Part shown: positions 32,673-41,571 of the stretch, in pieces | How positions within the stretch are numbered: position 1 is the stretch's first letter | Layout: each line of letters starts with the position of its first letter | Assembly (NCBI RefSeq): GCF_013155395.1 | Contig: NZ_JABJWC010000002.1 | Span: 90,661-154,660 of the forward strand | Direction: 5' to 3' | Origin: Komagataeibacter melomenusus | Lineage (GTDB): Bacteria; Pseudomonadota; Alphaproteobacteria; Acetobacterales; Acetobacteraceae | DNA: 64,000 nucleotides | Program-made: the position numbers and the translations under genes | The notes under the pieces: generated by a model | What the model was told of the DNA's origin: nothing | Database searches by the model: none | Seen by the model: only the letters and a program-made list of their open reading frames with translations

Positions 32673-33643
32673 TCCCCGCCCTGCTGCGCCGCCTGGGCCA
32701 GACGCTGCTTGTGCTCTTTGGCGTGTCGGTGCTGGTATTCGCGGTGTTTTTTGCAACGCCGGGGGCCGACCCGACCGCGCGCATCGCTGGCCGCAACGCA
32801 TCACCGCAGATCATGGAGAAAGTGCGCCGTGAATACGGCTTCGACCGCGCCCTGCCGGTGCAGTACGCCACCATGATGAAGAAGCTGTTCATCACCCGCG
32901 ATCTTGCCTCCTACGCCGACCGGGGCGAACTGGTGGTGCCCCAGATCGAGCAGGCGGCCCCGGTCACGGCCTGCCTTGTGTGCGGGGCGGCGTTCATCTG
33001 GGTGAGTGCGTCCATCATCATGGGCACGCTGGCCGCGGCCTTCAGGGATACATGGGTGGACCGCACGCTCATGCTGGCCGGGCTGGTGGGCATTTCCATA
33101 CCCGTGTTCTGGCTGGGGCAGGTCACCAACCTGATAACGCAGAGCCGCTATCATGACACATGGCTGTTCTCATGGGTGCCGGGGCTGGGCTATGTGCCGT
33201 TCAGCGAGGACCCGGGCGGGTGGTTCCGTGCACTGGTCATTCCGTGGGTGGTGTTGGCGGTGATGTTCATCGGCATCTACAGCCGGGTGCTGCGGGCCGA
33301 CCTTGTGGCACTGGCGGGCGAGGACTTCATGCGCACGGCCCGCGCCAAGGGGCTTTCGCCCACGCGGGTCATGCTGCGCCATGGGCTACGCACCGCGCTG
33401 GTCACGTTCGTCTCGCTGTTCGGGCTGGATTTCGCGCAGCTTGTGGGCGGCGGCGCGCTGCTGACCGAGGTGGTGTTCGGCCTGCCCGGCGTGGGGCGGC
33501 TGACCTATCGGGCGCTGACCAATCTCGACCTGCCGGTCATCATGGCCACGGTCATGTATTCCGCCATTTTCGTGGTGGTGGCCAACGCGGTGGTGGACAT
33601 GGTGTATCTGTTACTCGACCCGAGGGTGCGTGATGCCCGCTGA
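32669..33643 (+). CDS. Peptide/nickel-type ABC transporter permease (DppB/OppB-like)
   Basis: A 324-aa permease that begins with LLRRLGQTLLVLFGVSVLVF and has the DppB-type loop ARAKGLSPTRVMLRHGLRTAL (about 224-244) for ATPase contact. It pairs with the preceding DppC-like subunit to form the transmembrane channel. Gene order C-B is unusual compared with the common B-C order. Its end overlaps the first ATPase gene. Confidence 0.9.
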   Translation: MIPALLRRLGQTLLVLFGVSVLVFAVFFATPGADPTARIAGRNASPQIMEKVRREYGFDRALPVQYATMMKKLFITRDLASYADRGELVVPQIEQAAPVTACLVCGAAFIWVSASIIMGTLAAAFRDTWVDRTLMLAGLVGISIPVFWLGQVTNLITQSRYHDTWLFSWVPGLGYVPFSEDPGGWFRALVIPWVVLAVMFIGIYSRVLRADLVALAGEDFMRTARAKGLSPTRVMLRHGLRTALVTFVSLFGLDFAQLVGGGALLTEVVFGLPGVGRLTYRALTNLDLPVIMATVMYSAIFVVVANAVVDMVYLLLDPRVRDAR

Positions 33644-34658
33644 TCGCATGCCCCTGCTCGATGTGCGCGACCTGTGCGTGAGCGTGCCCGGCAATGGTGG
33701 CATGATCCCGCTGGTCGAGAACGTGTCCTTTTGCGTGAATGAAGCCGAAATCGTGGGGCTGGTGGGTGAATCCGGCTCGGGCAAGTCGGTCACGGCCATG
33801 GCGCTGATGGGGCTGATCGACAGCCCCGGGGTGCAGGTCCGTGGCTCGGCGCGCTTTCGCGGGCAGGAACTCGTAGGCATGCCCGCAAAAGCCCTGCGGA
33901 CGCTGCGCGGGCGTGATATCGCCATGATCTTTCAGGACCCAATGACGGCGTTCACCCCGGTCTATACCATCGGCTGGCAGATCGATGAGCAGATCCGCGC
34001 GCATGAGCGCCTCACCCGCCGGGCGGCGCGGGCACGCACGGTGCAACTGCTGGCCGAGATGGGCGTGCCCGACCCCGCCCGCACGGCGCAGCGCTATCCG
34101 CACCAGCTCTCCGGCGGGCTGCGCCAGCGCGCCATGATCGCCATGGCGCTGTCATGCAGGCCCACATTGCTCATTGCCGATGAGCCGACCACCGCCCTTG
34201 ATGTCACCGTGCAGGCGCAGATCCTTGACCTGCTGCGCGGTCTACGCCACAGCCACGGCTCCTCCGTGCTGCTCATCACGCATGACATGGGGGTGGTGGC
34301 CCAGACCTGCTCACGCACGCTCGTGCTCTATTCCGGCCGCATGGCGGAGAGCGGGCCGACAACCACCCTGTTCGCCCGGCCTGCCCACCCCTATACCGCA
34401 GCGCTGCTGGACTCCATCCCCCCGCTTTACGGCTCGCGCCCGCACCGCCTGCCCGCCATTGCCGGCGTGCCGCCCACCCCACGGGAGCGGCCTGCGGGCT
34501 GCGCCTTTGGCCCACGCTGTGCGTATGTGCATGCCACCTGCCTGCCAGCCCCGCCAGCGCTGGCCCCCATCGGGGCGGGGCAGCTTGCGGCCTGCGTGCT
34601 GCCAGCCGAGGGCACGCCCCTGCCACCGCGCACCATCGCACAGGGCATGCAGCCATGA
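33633..34658 (+). CDS. ABC transporter ATP-binding protein (DppD/OppD-like)
   Basis: The 341-aa ATPase has a Walker A GESGSGKS (about 46-53), signature LSGGLRQR, Walker B LLIADEPTTALD, and the C-terminal oligopeptide-transporter Cys-rich segment with CAFGPRCAY. ATG 33633 overlaps the permease stop; GTG 33630 is directly beside it. It works with the following ATPase as a heterodimer. Confidence 0.9.
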   Translation: MPADRMPLLDVRDLCVSVPGNGGMIPLVENVSFCVNEAEIVGLVGESGSGKSVTAMALMGLIDSPGVQVRGSARFRGQELVGMPAKALRTLRGRDIAMIFQDPMTAFTPVYTIGWQIDEQIRAHERLTRRAARARTVQLLAEMGVPDPARTAQRYPHQLSGGLRQRAMIAMALSCRPTLLIADEPTTALDVTVQAQILDLLRGLRHSHGSSVLLITHDMGVVAQTCSRTLVLYSGRMAESGPTTTLFARPAHPYTAALLDSIPPLYGSRPHRLPAIAGVPPTPRERPAGCAFGPRCAYVHATCLPAPPALAPIGAGQLAACVLPAEGTPLPPRTIAQGMQP

Positions 34659-35632
34659 ACGAACCCACACCCGTGCTGGAACTGCGCGACGTGCGCAAGA
34701 CCTACCGCCTGCCCCATGGGCAGAGGCTCAGGGCGGTTGATGGCATATCGCTGCGCGTCATGCCTGGCGAGATGCTGGGGCTGGTGGGGGAATCCGGCTG
34801 CGGCAAGTCCACGCTGGGGCGGTGCATGCTGCGGCTCGATGATGTCTCATCCGGGCAGGTACTGTTTGAAGGGCGCGACATCACCACGCTGAGCGAACGC
34901 AGGTTGCGCCCGCTGCGCACCGGCATGCAGATGGTGTTCCAGAACTCTACCGCCGCCCTCAACCCGCGCCGCAGCATTGGCGATTTGCTGGCCGAGCCGC
35001 TGCGCGTGCATCCGGCGGCTGACGGGCGCAGGCGCAGCGCGGCCGCGATTGCCGCCCGCCTGCACGAACTCATGGCGCTGGTCGGCCTGCCTGCCTCGGC
35101 GCTTGCGCGGTATCCGCATGCCTTCTCGGGCGGGCAGCGCCAGCGCATCAACATCGCCCGTGCGCTTGCGCTCTCGCCGCGACTGGTGGTGGCGGATGAA
35201 CCGGTCTCCGCACTCGATGTGTCGGTGCAGGCCCAGATCGTCAACCTGTTTGCCGACCTGCGCGAGCAACTGGGGCTGACCTATGTGTTCGTGGCGCATG
35301 ACCTGGCGGTGGTGCGGCAGATCTCCACCCGCGTTGCAGTCATGTATCTCGGCGCGATTGTGGAATGTGGCGAAACAGACACCGTGCTGCACACGCCCGC
35401 TCACCCCTATACCGCAGCCCTCACCGCCGCCGTGCCGCGCCCCGTGGTGGGAGCCCCCCCTGCCATGCTGCTGCGCGGCGATGTGCCCAGCCCGGTCAAC
35501 CGGCCTGCGGGCTGCCGGTTTCACACGCGCTGCCCGCAGGCGCAGGCGCGTTGCAGCGCGGAGGAACCCGCCTTGCGCGCCTTACGCCCCGGCCATGAAG
35601 TGGCCTGCCACTATCCGCTCCCGCCCGCGTAG
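34655..35632 (+). CDS. ABC transporter ATP-binding protein (DppF/OppF-like)
   Basis: A 325-aa ATPase with Walker A GESGCGKST, signature FSGGQRQR, Walker B LVVADEPVSALD, and the C-terminal Cys block CRFHTRCPQAQARC. Its ATG overlaps the previous stop as ATGA. It closes the transporter operon; no substrate-binding protein gene is seen before or after it in this window. Confidence 0.9.
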   Translation: MNEPTPVLELRDVRKTYRLPHGQRLRAVDGISLRVMPGEMLGLVGESGCGKSTLGRCMLRLDDVSSGQVLFEGRDITTLSERRLRPLRTGMQMVFQNSTAALNPRRSIGDLLAEPLRVHPAADGRRRSAAAIAARLHELMALVGLPASALARYPHAFSGGQRQRINIARALALSPRLVVADEPVSALDVSVQAQIVNLFADLREQLGLTYVFVAHDLAVVRQISTRVAVMYLGAIVECGETDTVLHTPAHPYTAALTAAVPRPVVGAPPAMLLRGDVPSPVNRPAGCRFHTRCPQAQARCSAEEPALRALRPGHEVACHYPLPPA

Positions 35633-35642
35633 GGCCGGAACA

Positions 35643-35727
35643 TGAAAAATTTTTGGTAAAGCTTTTTTTTTACAAAGCCTCAGGAAATACCGCCTTTTTC
35701 AAAAAGGCGGTACCCAAAAGTTTTTAT
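35643..35727. repeat. Nested-hairpin dispersed repeat, copy B
   Basis: Outer arms (AAAAATTTTTGGTA and TACCCAAAAGTTTTT) enclose an AAGCTTT-type hairpin and a perfect 12-bp hairpin TACCGCCTTTTT (35688-35699)/AAAAAGGCGGTA (35701-35712). This is the best-preserved copy. It lies at the end of the ABC operon and may act as a bidirectional terminator with the convergent AhpD gene. Confidence 0.75.
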
Positions 35728-35735
35728 CTGTTTTT

Positions 35736-36317
35736 TCAGGATTCCGCGGGTTCTACCGCCTGCCCCAGCGTGTGCATGAGCCGGTTGGCCCAGCCAAAAA
35801 TGGCGCTGGCCAGCACAAGATCGAGCGCCTGCAACGCGGTAAAGCCCAGATCGCGCACATGGTTTATGTCAGCCTGGGTTGCCGCAACGGGCGTTTTGGA
35901 AAGGGCAACCGCGAAGTCGAACAGGCCCTGTGAATATTCATCGATTTCCGCTTTGGTGCCATCGGTAAGGATCGCATCCATCACCTCGGGCCGCCTTGTC
36001 AGTTCGATATAACGCGCGGCATGGACCGAGCCGCAGTAAATGCAGTGGTTCACCACCGATGTCGCCACCGCCGCAAGTTCACGCTCCGCGCGTGGCAGGC
36101 CGTCCTTGCCGTACATGATCTGGTTGAACAGCGGCGAGCGGTATTTCAGGCTCTCGGGGTCATGGGCCAGCGTGAGCGTATATTTCGAGATCTTGCGGTG
36201 CGAAGGGGTTTCCTGCAGCGCCTCGCGCTGGGCGGGGGTTGCCGTGTCATAGTCCACCGGGGTGATGTATGGCTCCCAGTCCAGCGTGTCGGTGGTAAAG
36301 CGGGTGACGGGCTTCAT
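35736..36317 (-). CDS. Alkylhydroperoxidase domain protein, Avi_7169-like
   Basis: The 193-aa AhpD-like protein has the redox core VVNHCIYCGSVHAARY (CxxC followed by a His), typical of carboxymuconolactone-decarboxylase-fold peroxidases. I place it with the Avi_7169-type subfamily because it sits beside a CMD partner and a Dpp-like ABC transporter. It reduces peroxides or acts in catabolism; the physiological substrate is unknown. Its ATG overlaps the stop of the upstream CMD gene by 4 bases. Confidence 0.8.
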   Translation of the reverse strand: MKPVTRFTTDTLDWEPYITPVDYDTATPAQREALQETPSHRKISKYTLTLAHDPESLKYRSPLFNQIMYGKDGLPRAERELAAVATSVVNHCIYCGSVHAARYIELTRRPEVMDAILTDGTKAEIDEYSQGLFDFAVALSKTPVAATQADINHVRDLGFTALQALDLVLASAIFGWANRLMHTLGQAVEPAES

Positions 36318-36811
36318 GCGAATGTCTCCTCGACCAGACGGACCCCTGCCAGCACGCGGGCCTGGAAATTGATGCACGCCACCAGTTCGGCCAGACTCAC
36401 CACATCGCTGTCGGTCAGGCCCGCGCCCAGCAGGGCATCAATATGCGCGCGGCTGGCCCTGGCGGGCGTGAGTGTCACCGTATCGACATAGGACAGGATG
36501 GCCGCCCCGCGCGCATCCGCATCCGCCGCACCATCCGCAATGGCCGCAACGTCCGGGGTGGCATCCAGGGTGGCCAGCAGGGGGGCGTAGATCGTGGCCA
36601 GTTCCGCACAGCCATTGGCCCGCGCAATGCGGATGGCAATGGCGCAGCGCAGGGCATGGGGCAGGTTGCCGCACGCCGCAGGCATGACGACGGCCTGCCC
36701 GCTGGCATCGCATAACTGCATGATCTTCGCGCGGTCGGCCAGCGCTGCCTTCATCTCGCCTGAGCGCGATTGCGCCGATAGGGAACTGAATGTCGAGAAC
36801 GGGTTGGGCAT
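36314..36811 (-). CDS. CMD domain protein, Avi_7170-like
   Basis: A 165-aa all-helical carboxymuconolactone-decarboxylase-fold protein beginning MPNPFSTFSSLSAQSRSG. It lacks the CxxC pair, having only isolated Cys (for example in LPHALRCAIAIRIA), so it may be a non-catalytic partner of the downstream AhpD protein. The overlapping stop and start argue for coupled translation. The ATG at 36811 is preferred over 36883. Confidence 0.75.
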   Translation of the reverse strand: MPNPFSTFSSLSAQSRSGEMKAALADRAKIMQLCDASGQAVVMPAACGNLPHALRCAIAIRIARANGCAELATIYAPLLATLDATPDVAAIADGAADADARGAAILSYVDTVTLTPARASRAHIDALLGAGLTDSDVVSLAELVACINFQARVLAGVRLVEETFA

Positions 36812-37125
36812 TACGGTCCACTTTCTGGTGGGCCGGTTCGTGCGGAACCGGCAGTGGGGTCGGGGCTGCACGCTACCATGCACTTACTGCATCGCAATAT
36901 ACCAAATACCCGTATGATGCATTTTATTCTCAAGGCCCATGATGCGGATTTTACGGCGCAATACGGATATCGCGCACGGTTCATGGCGAACAGCGCAAGG
37001 CGTTTGCCGCCGTCATGTTTCACTGCCCTGCCCGCCTGCGGCATGGCGGCATCTATGGCCTTGCGCAGGGCGATATGCCACCATGCAGGTGACAATCGTA
37101 AACGACGAGCCGGAAAAGAGACCCC

Positions 37126-37887
37126 ATGCCCACTCCTGCCCCGACCAGTCTGGCCGAGCTGTTTCTTGCGGTAAGGCAGCGCAGAACCGATCCCCTCGCC
37201 AGCGTGCATGAAGCCCTGACCCCGCGCACCCTGGCCGATGCCTATGCGGTGCAGGACGCGGTGGGCCTGCATCTCGGGCCGGTACGGGGGTGGAAAGTGG
37301 GGGCCGAAACCCCGCAGTCCGAGCCATTTGCCGCCCCCATCCATGCCGCCACGATCTTTGAGGATGGCGAGACCGTGCCCGCCTATGTCTGCCGCCACCT
37401 GGGCGTGGAGGCTGAAATTGGCTACCGCTTTGCCAAGGCCCTGCCCCCGCGCGCGGCGGAATGGACGGCAGACGAGGTGATGGACGCCATCGGCACGATT
37501 CACCCCATGATCGAGATTGTCGATACCCGCTTTGAAAAACCCGGCTCACAGCACAAACTGCTCCACACCGCCGACCACCAGAGCCATGGCGCGCTGATCG
37601 TAGGCCCCGGCCGTGCGGACTGGCGCGGCATCACCCCCACGGACGAGCCGGTCAGCCTCACCATAAACGGGCGCACGGTCGTCGAGCACATAGGCGGCAA
37701 CAGCGCGGGCGACCCGCTGCGCCTGCTGGTATGGCTGGCCAACCATGCCGCCCGCCGCGGGCTGGGCATCGAGCCGGGCTGCCTAGTTACGACCGGCTCG
37801 ACAACCGGCACGATGTTCGTAGTGCATGACACCGATGTGCGCGCAAGCTTTCCCTCAATCGGCACGGTGCGTGCCCATCTGGCCTGA
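37126..37887 (+). CDS. 2-keto-4-pentenoate hydratase-like (FAH fold)
   Basis: The 253-aa protein resembles MhpD/HpaH-type hydratases that add water to 2-hydroxypenta-2,4-dienoates after ring cleavage. LADAYAVQDAVGLHLGPVRGWKVG, then VEAEIGYRFAKALP (metal-binding Glu pair) and GCLVTTGSTTG near the end are family motifs. It is divergent from the CMD gene and followed 13 nt later by a hydroxyacid dehydrogenase gene. Confidence 0.85.
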   Translation: MPTPAPTSLAELFLAVRQRRTDPLASVHEALTPRTLADAYAVQDAVGLHLGPVRGWKVGAETPQSEPFAAPIHAATIFEDGETVPAYVCRHLGVEAEIGYRFAKALPPRAAEWTADEVMDAIGTIHPMIEIVDTRFEKPGSQHKLLHTADHQSHGALIVGPGRADWRGITPTDEPVSLTINGRTVVEHIGGNSAGDPLRLLVWLANHAARRGLGIEPGCLVTTGSTTGTMFVVHDTDVRASFPSIGTVRAHLA

Positions 37888-37900
37888 CCTTGCGGGAGAC

Positions 37901-38836
37901 ATGACCGTGAAGCCCGAAATCCTATTGCTTGAACCCATGATGGACACCATCGAGAAACAGCTCGAGGCAGCCTATGTGGTGCACCGCCCGGACCCCGCAG
38001 GCGTGCCTGCGGATGTGGCGGGGCGCATCCGCGGCATTGCCACCGGGGGCGGCACGGGCGTGCCCCGCCCGTTGATGGACAGCCTGCCGGAACTGGAAAT
38101 CATCGCCATCAACGGCATCGGCACCGATGCGGTCGATCTGCTTGAAGCCCGCAGGCGCGGCATCCGCGTCACCACCACGCCGGGCGTACTGACCGATGAC
38201 GTGGCGGACATGGCCATGGGCCTGCTGCTGGCGCTGCTGCGCGGCCTGCCTGAATCCGACCGCTACGTGCGCGCGGGCGCATGGGGCCACGCCCCGGCAC
38301 CCGCGCTGGGGCACCGGGTATCGGGCCGCCGCATGGGCATTTTCGGCATGGGGCATGTGGGGCAGGCCATAGCCGTCCGCGCCCGGGCCTTTGGCATGGC
38401 CATTGCCTATACCGACCACCAGGACAAGAACCTGCCGGGCTGCGCGTTCGTGCCGGATCTGCTCACGCTTGCGCGGGGAGTGGATACCCTGGTTGTGGCG
38501 GCATCGGGCGGCGCGGGGTCGCGCAATATGGTCAATGCGGCCGTGCTTGCAGCCCTTGGGCCGGCGGGCGTGCTGATCAATATCGCGCGGGGGTCGATCG
38601 TGGATGAGGCAGCCCTTGTGGCAGCCCTGACAGCAGGCACGCTGGGTGGTGCCGGGCTGGATGTCTTCGCGCATGAACCCGACGTGCCCGAGGCCCTGCG
38701 CGCCTCGCCCCGCACCGTGCTGCAACCTCACCGCGCCAGCGCCACGGTGGAAACCCGGCTGGCCATGGGCGAACTGGTTCTGGCCAATCTTGCCGCCCAT
38801 TTCGCGGGCAGGCCACTGCCTACGCCCGTGGCGTGA
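37901..38836 (+). CDS. D-2-hydroxyacid dehydrogenase, NAD(P)-dependent
   Basis: The 311-aa protein has the Rossmann motif MGIFGMGHVGQAIAVRA (about 147-163) and the catalytic triad typical of D-2-hydroxyacid dehydrogenases: Arg in NIARGSIVDE, Glu in HEPDVPEAL, and His in LQPHRASA. It likely reduces glyoxylate or hydroxypyruvate. GCGGGAG precedes the ATG closely, and the gene is in an operon with the hydratase. Confidence 0.9.
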   Translation: MTVKPEILLLEPMMDTIEKQLEAAYVVHRPDPAGVPADVAGRIRGIATGGGTGVPRPLMDSLPELEIIAINGIGTDAVDLLEARRRGIRVTTTPGVLTDDVADMAMGLLLALLRGLPESDRYVRAGAWGHAPAPALGHRVSGRRMGIFGMGHVGQAIAVRARAFGMAIAYTDHQDKNLPGCAFVPDLLTLARGVDTLVVAASGGAGSRNMVNAAVLAALGPAGVLINIARGSIVDEAALVAALTAGTLGGAGLDVFAHEPDVPEALRASPRTVLQPHRASATVETRLAMGELVLANLAAHFAGRPLPTPVA

Positions 38837-38943
38837 CAGGCCGCGCCTGCACCCGGTGCAAACGGCCCTGCTCATGTGCGCAAGTGAAAGCATAACCGCA
38901 ACGGGCAGGAGCGCCATATTGCTGGCTGCCAGCGCCTGCCCGC

Positions 38944-39951
38944 TCAGCCGAGCTGTCCATCACGCAGCGCGGCTACGAGTTCCAGCGCATGTCGGCGCCG
39001 GGCGTGATCATAAACCGGCAGGGCCACCAGCAGTTCATCCGGCTGGTGCCGGGCCATGAAATCATGCAGCCGGGGTGCAACCGCCTGGGGCGAGCCGGTA
39101 AAGGTATAGGCAAGCGTCTGGTCCATCATGGCCTGCTCGGCAGGAAGCCATGCAGGGTGCTCGACCGGCGGCGGAAAGGCGATGGGCCGCCCGCGCCGTA
39201 GCGCCATGAAATACTGTTGCAGCGAGGTGGCGAGATGCCGCGCCTCCTCCGTGTCATCGGCCAGCACCATGTTCACGCCCAGCATGACATGCGGCGCCGG
39301 GCAGCGTGCGGATGGCTCGAAGCGGGCACGGTAGAGGGCAATCGCCTGCTCCATGTATGCGGGTGCGAAATGGGAGGCAAAGGCGTAGGGCAGGCCAAGG
39401 CGGGCCGCCAGCGCGGCAGAAAACAGCGATGAACCCAGCAGCCATACCGGCACGCGCAGCCCGGCACCGGGAATGGCGCGTACGAGATGGGTATCATCCG
39501 CCGTGCTCGGCTCGAAATAATGCAGCAGTTCAACCACATCATCCGCAAACCGTTCAGCGGCATGCGGGTCGCGCCGCAGGGCGCGGGCGGTCTGCTGGTC
39601 GGAACCGGGCGCACGGCCAAGACCAAGGTCAATGCGACCGGGAAAAAGCGTTTCAAGCGTGCCGAACTGCTCGGCCACCACCAGCGGCGCATGGTTGGGC
39701 AGCATGATGCCCCCCGCCCCCACGCGGATGTGGCGCGTGGCCGCCGCCACCTGCCCGATCAGGATGGATGTCGCAGCCGAGGCGATGCCCGGCATGGCGT
39801 GGTGTTCCGCCAGCCAGTACCGCGCAAAGCCCAGCCCATCGGCCAGGCGGGCAAGGTCAAGCGTATTGCGAAAGGCATCCGCCGCATCGGCGCCACGCGT
39901 GATCAGGGACAGGTCAAGAACGGAAAACGCACGCACGCAACAGGCCTCCAT
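38944..39951 (-). CDS. Luciferase-like (LLM-class) flavin-dependent monooxygenase
   Basis: The 335-aa TIM-barrel protein begins [22 protein letters not shown] and has [38 protein letters not shown] and [13 protein letters not shown], typical of group 1 YhbW-like LLM proteins. It uses a reduced flavin cofactor, so a flavin reductase is needed elsewhere. It converges on the hydroxyacid dehydrogenase gene across 107 bases. Confidence 0.9.
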   Translation of the reverse strand: MEACCVRAFSVLDLSLITRGADAADAFRNTLDLARLADGLGFARYWLAEHHAMPGIASAATSILIGQVAAATRHIRVGAGGIMLPNHAPLVVAEQFGTLETLFPGRIDLGLGRAPGSDQQTARALRRDPHAAERFADDVVELLHYFEPSTADDTHLVRAIPGAGLRVPVWLLGSSLFSAALAARLGLPYAFASHFAPAYMEQAIALYRARFEPSARCPAPHVMLGVNMVLADDTEEARHLATSLQQYFMALRRGRPIAFPPPVEHPAWLPAEQAMMDQTLAYTFTGSPQAVAPRLHDFMARHQPDELLVALPVYDHARRRHALELVAALRDGQLG

Positions 39952-40077
39952 GCCGTATCATTATCCCTGATATGGGGGGAACCAGCCCTGAAAACACCCC
40001 CGCAACGCAGGTCCGGCGGGCGGAACCATCCATAAGGGGCCACGTTGGGTCAGCAGGCATTTTGCGGAGTACATCCC

Positions 40078-40266
40078 ATGCTGACTCTTCTCATCATCGC
40101 ACTCCTCATCTTCGCCATTGGCGGGGGTGGGTATGGCTATCGCTCCGGCTGGTACGGCGGCCCCCGAAGTACGGGGTTCAACGGGCTGGGGCTGTTGCCC
40201 ATCATCATCCTGGTCGTGGCACTGTTCCTGCTGTTCCACACGCCCGGCACGACCCCCATGCCCTGA
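40078..40266 (+). CDS. DUF3309-like small membrane protein
   Basis: This 62-aa protein consists of two hydrophobic helices (LTLLIIALLIFAIGGGGYG and LLPIIILVVALFLLF) around a Gly/Tyr/Ser loop. This matches the DUF3309 type, short membrane proteins with a Gly-rich turn. Upstream ATG 40045 would add 11 residues of no known motif. Function unknown. Confidence 0.65.
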   Translation: MLTLLIIALLIFAIGGGGYGYRSGWYGGPRSTGFNGLGLLPIIILVVALFLLFHTPGTTPMP

Positions 40267-40335
40267 GCGCTGGCACGGGCGGGGCGTGCGGTGCGGCATG
40301 CCCCGCCCGTGTCACGGCAGGAGCTGGAAGAAGCA

Positions 40336-41277
40336 TTATGACAGGTGCCCCCCATCGCGGGGTGGCCGTCCGGCCCACAGGGCGGCCAGCGCCGAGCCCG
40401 ATATGTTGTGCCATACCGAAAAGACAGCACCGGGCAGTGCCGCCAGTGGCGAGAAATAGACCCGCCCCAGTGTTGCGGCCAGACCCGAGTTCTGCATGCC
40501 CACCTCAAGCGCCAGCGTGCGGCAGACGGATTCATCAAACCCCAGCAGCCTGCCCCCCCAGTAGCCGCCTGCAAGCCCGATGGCATTATGCAGTATCACG
40601 CCCAGCAACACGAGCGGGCCGACACTGGCCAGGGCAGGCCGCACGCCCGCCACGATACTGCCGATGATGATCATGATCGACACCATGGCCACCAGTGGCA
40701 ACGCGGGGGAGACGCGGCGGATGAGGCGCGGGCACAGCATATTGACCCCGACACCCCCGCACACCGGCAGGGCCACCATCTCCATGATGCTGCAAAACAG
40801 GCCCCAGCTATCCACGCTCACGCCCGCCGAGACATAAAGCCGGGTCAGCAGCGGGGTGGCGATGATGCCCACCAGCGTGGACAGCGTGCTGATACTGACC
40901 GAAAGCGCCACATCGCCGCGCGAGAGGTAGATCATGACATTCGACGCCGTGCCGCTTGAAACACAGCCCACCAGCACCATGCCCGTGGCAATCATGGGCG
41001 GCATGCGCAGCATGTGCGCAATACCCCATGCCGCAAGCGGCATGACAAGGTAATGCAGCCCCACCCCCGCCAGCACCGGCGCGGGCCTGCGCGCGATCCG
41101 CCCGAAATCAGCGGGCGTGAGGGTGACCCCCATGGTGAACATGATAAAGGCCAGTAGCGGGGTAATGGCCGGGGTCACATGCATGAAGGGGCCGGGCGCC
41201 AGCACCGCTGCGAGCGAAACCAGCACCGCCCATACGGGGAAAAGCCTCGTCAGCATGCGCAGCCCCCGCCTGTCCAT
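40336..41277 (-). CDS. Bile acid:sodium symporter family (BASS) transporter
   Basis: This 313-aa protein has nine to ten hydrophobic helices. [39 protein letters not shown] and [17 protein letters not shown] match the BASS crossing-helix motifs. Known relatives move organic anions with sodium. The start at 41277 gives a positive N-terminus, though ATG 41256 is also possible. A 13-bp tandem repeat lies 144 bases upstream. Confidence 0.85.
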   Translation of the reverse strand: MDRRGLRMLTRLFPVWAVLVSLAAVLAPGPFMHVTPAITPLLAFIMFTMGVTLTPADFGRIARRPAPVLAGVGLHYLVMPLAAWGIAHMLRMPPMIATGMVLVGCVSSGTASNVMIYLSRGDVALSVSISTLSTLVGIIATPLLTRLYVSAGVSVDSWGLFCSIMEMVALPVCGGVGVNMLCPRLIRRVSPALPLVAMVSIMIIIGSIVAGVRPALASVGPLVLLGVILHNAIGLAGGYWGGRLLGFDESVCRTLALEVGMQNSGLAATLGRVYFSPLAALPGAVFSVWHNISGSALAALWAGRPPRDGGHLS

Positions 41278-41420
41278 CCTGCCCTGACATCCATCGCCAT
41301 CATCACCCTGCCCCATGCCACCTGGCCAAGGGCGTGTGCATAGCGGGCCGCCCTGCGTGTGAACAGCCCGTATTGCACCTGCCCTGATAACGGCATCGCC
41401 ACCGCGCATTGCCCGAGGGG

Positions 41421-41454
41421 ATTGGCCGGGGGGATTGGCCGGGGGGATTGGCCG
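41421..41454. repeat. 13-bp tandem repeat, about 2.6 copies
   Basis: The unit ATTGGCCGGGGGG is repeated head to tail from 41421 to 41454. It is in the spacer between the BASS gene and the amidohydrolase gene. The copy number may vary. Confidence 0.8.
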
Positions 41455-41571
41455 CATGCAACCCTTTGCCCCACAGGTGGTTGAAACAGGGGCATGCCCC
41501 GGGGGATGCCATCAATACGCCGCAATACTGCCCCGTCATGCTGTCCGCCCATCATCCCGCTGGAGACCTGC

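Noticed and set aside
41421..41454. Possible CRISPR array
   Set aside because: The repeat unit is only 13 bp without spacers, so this is a plain tandem repeat.
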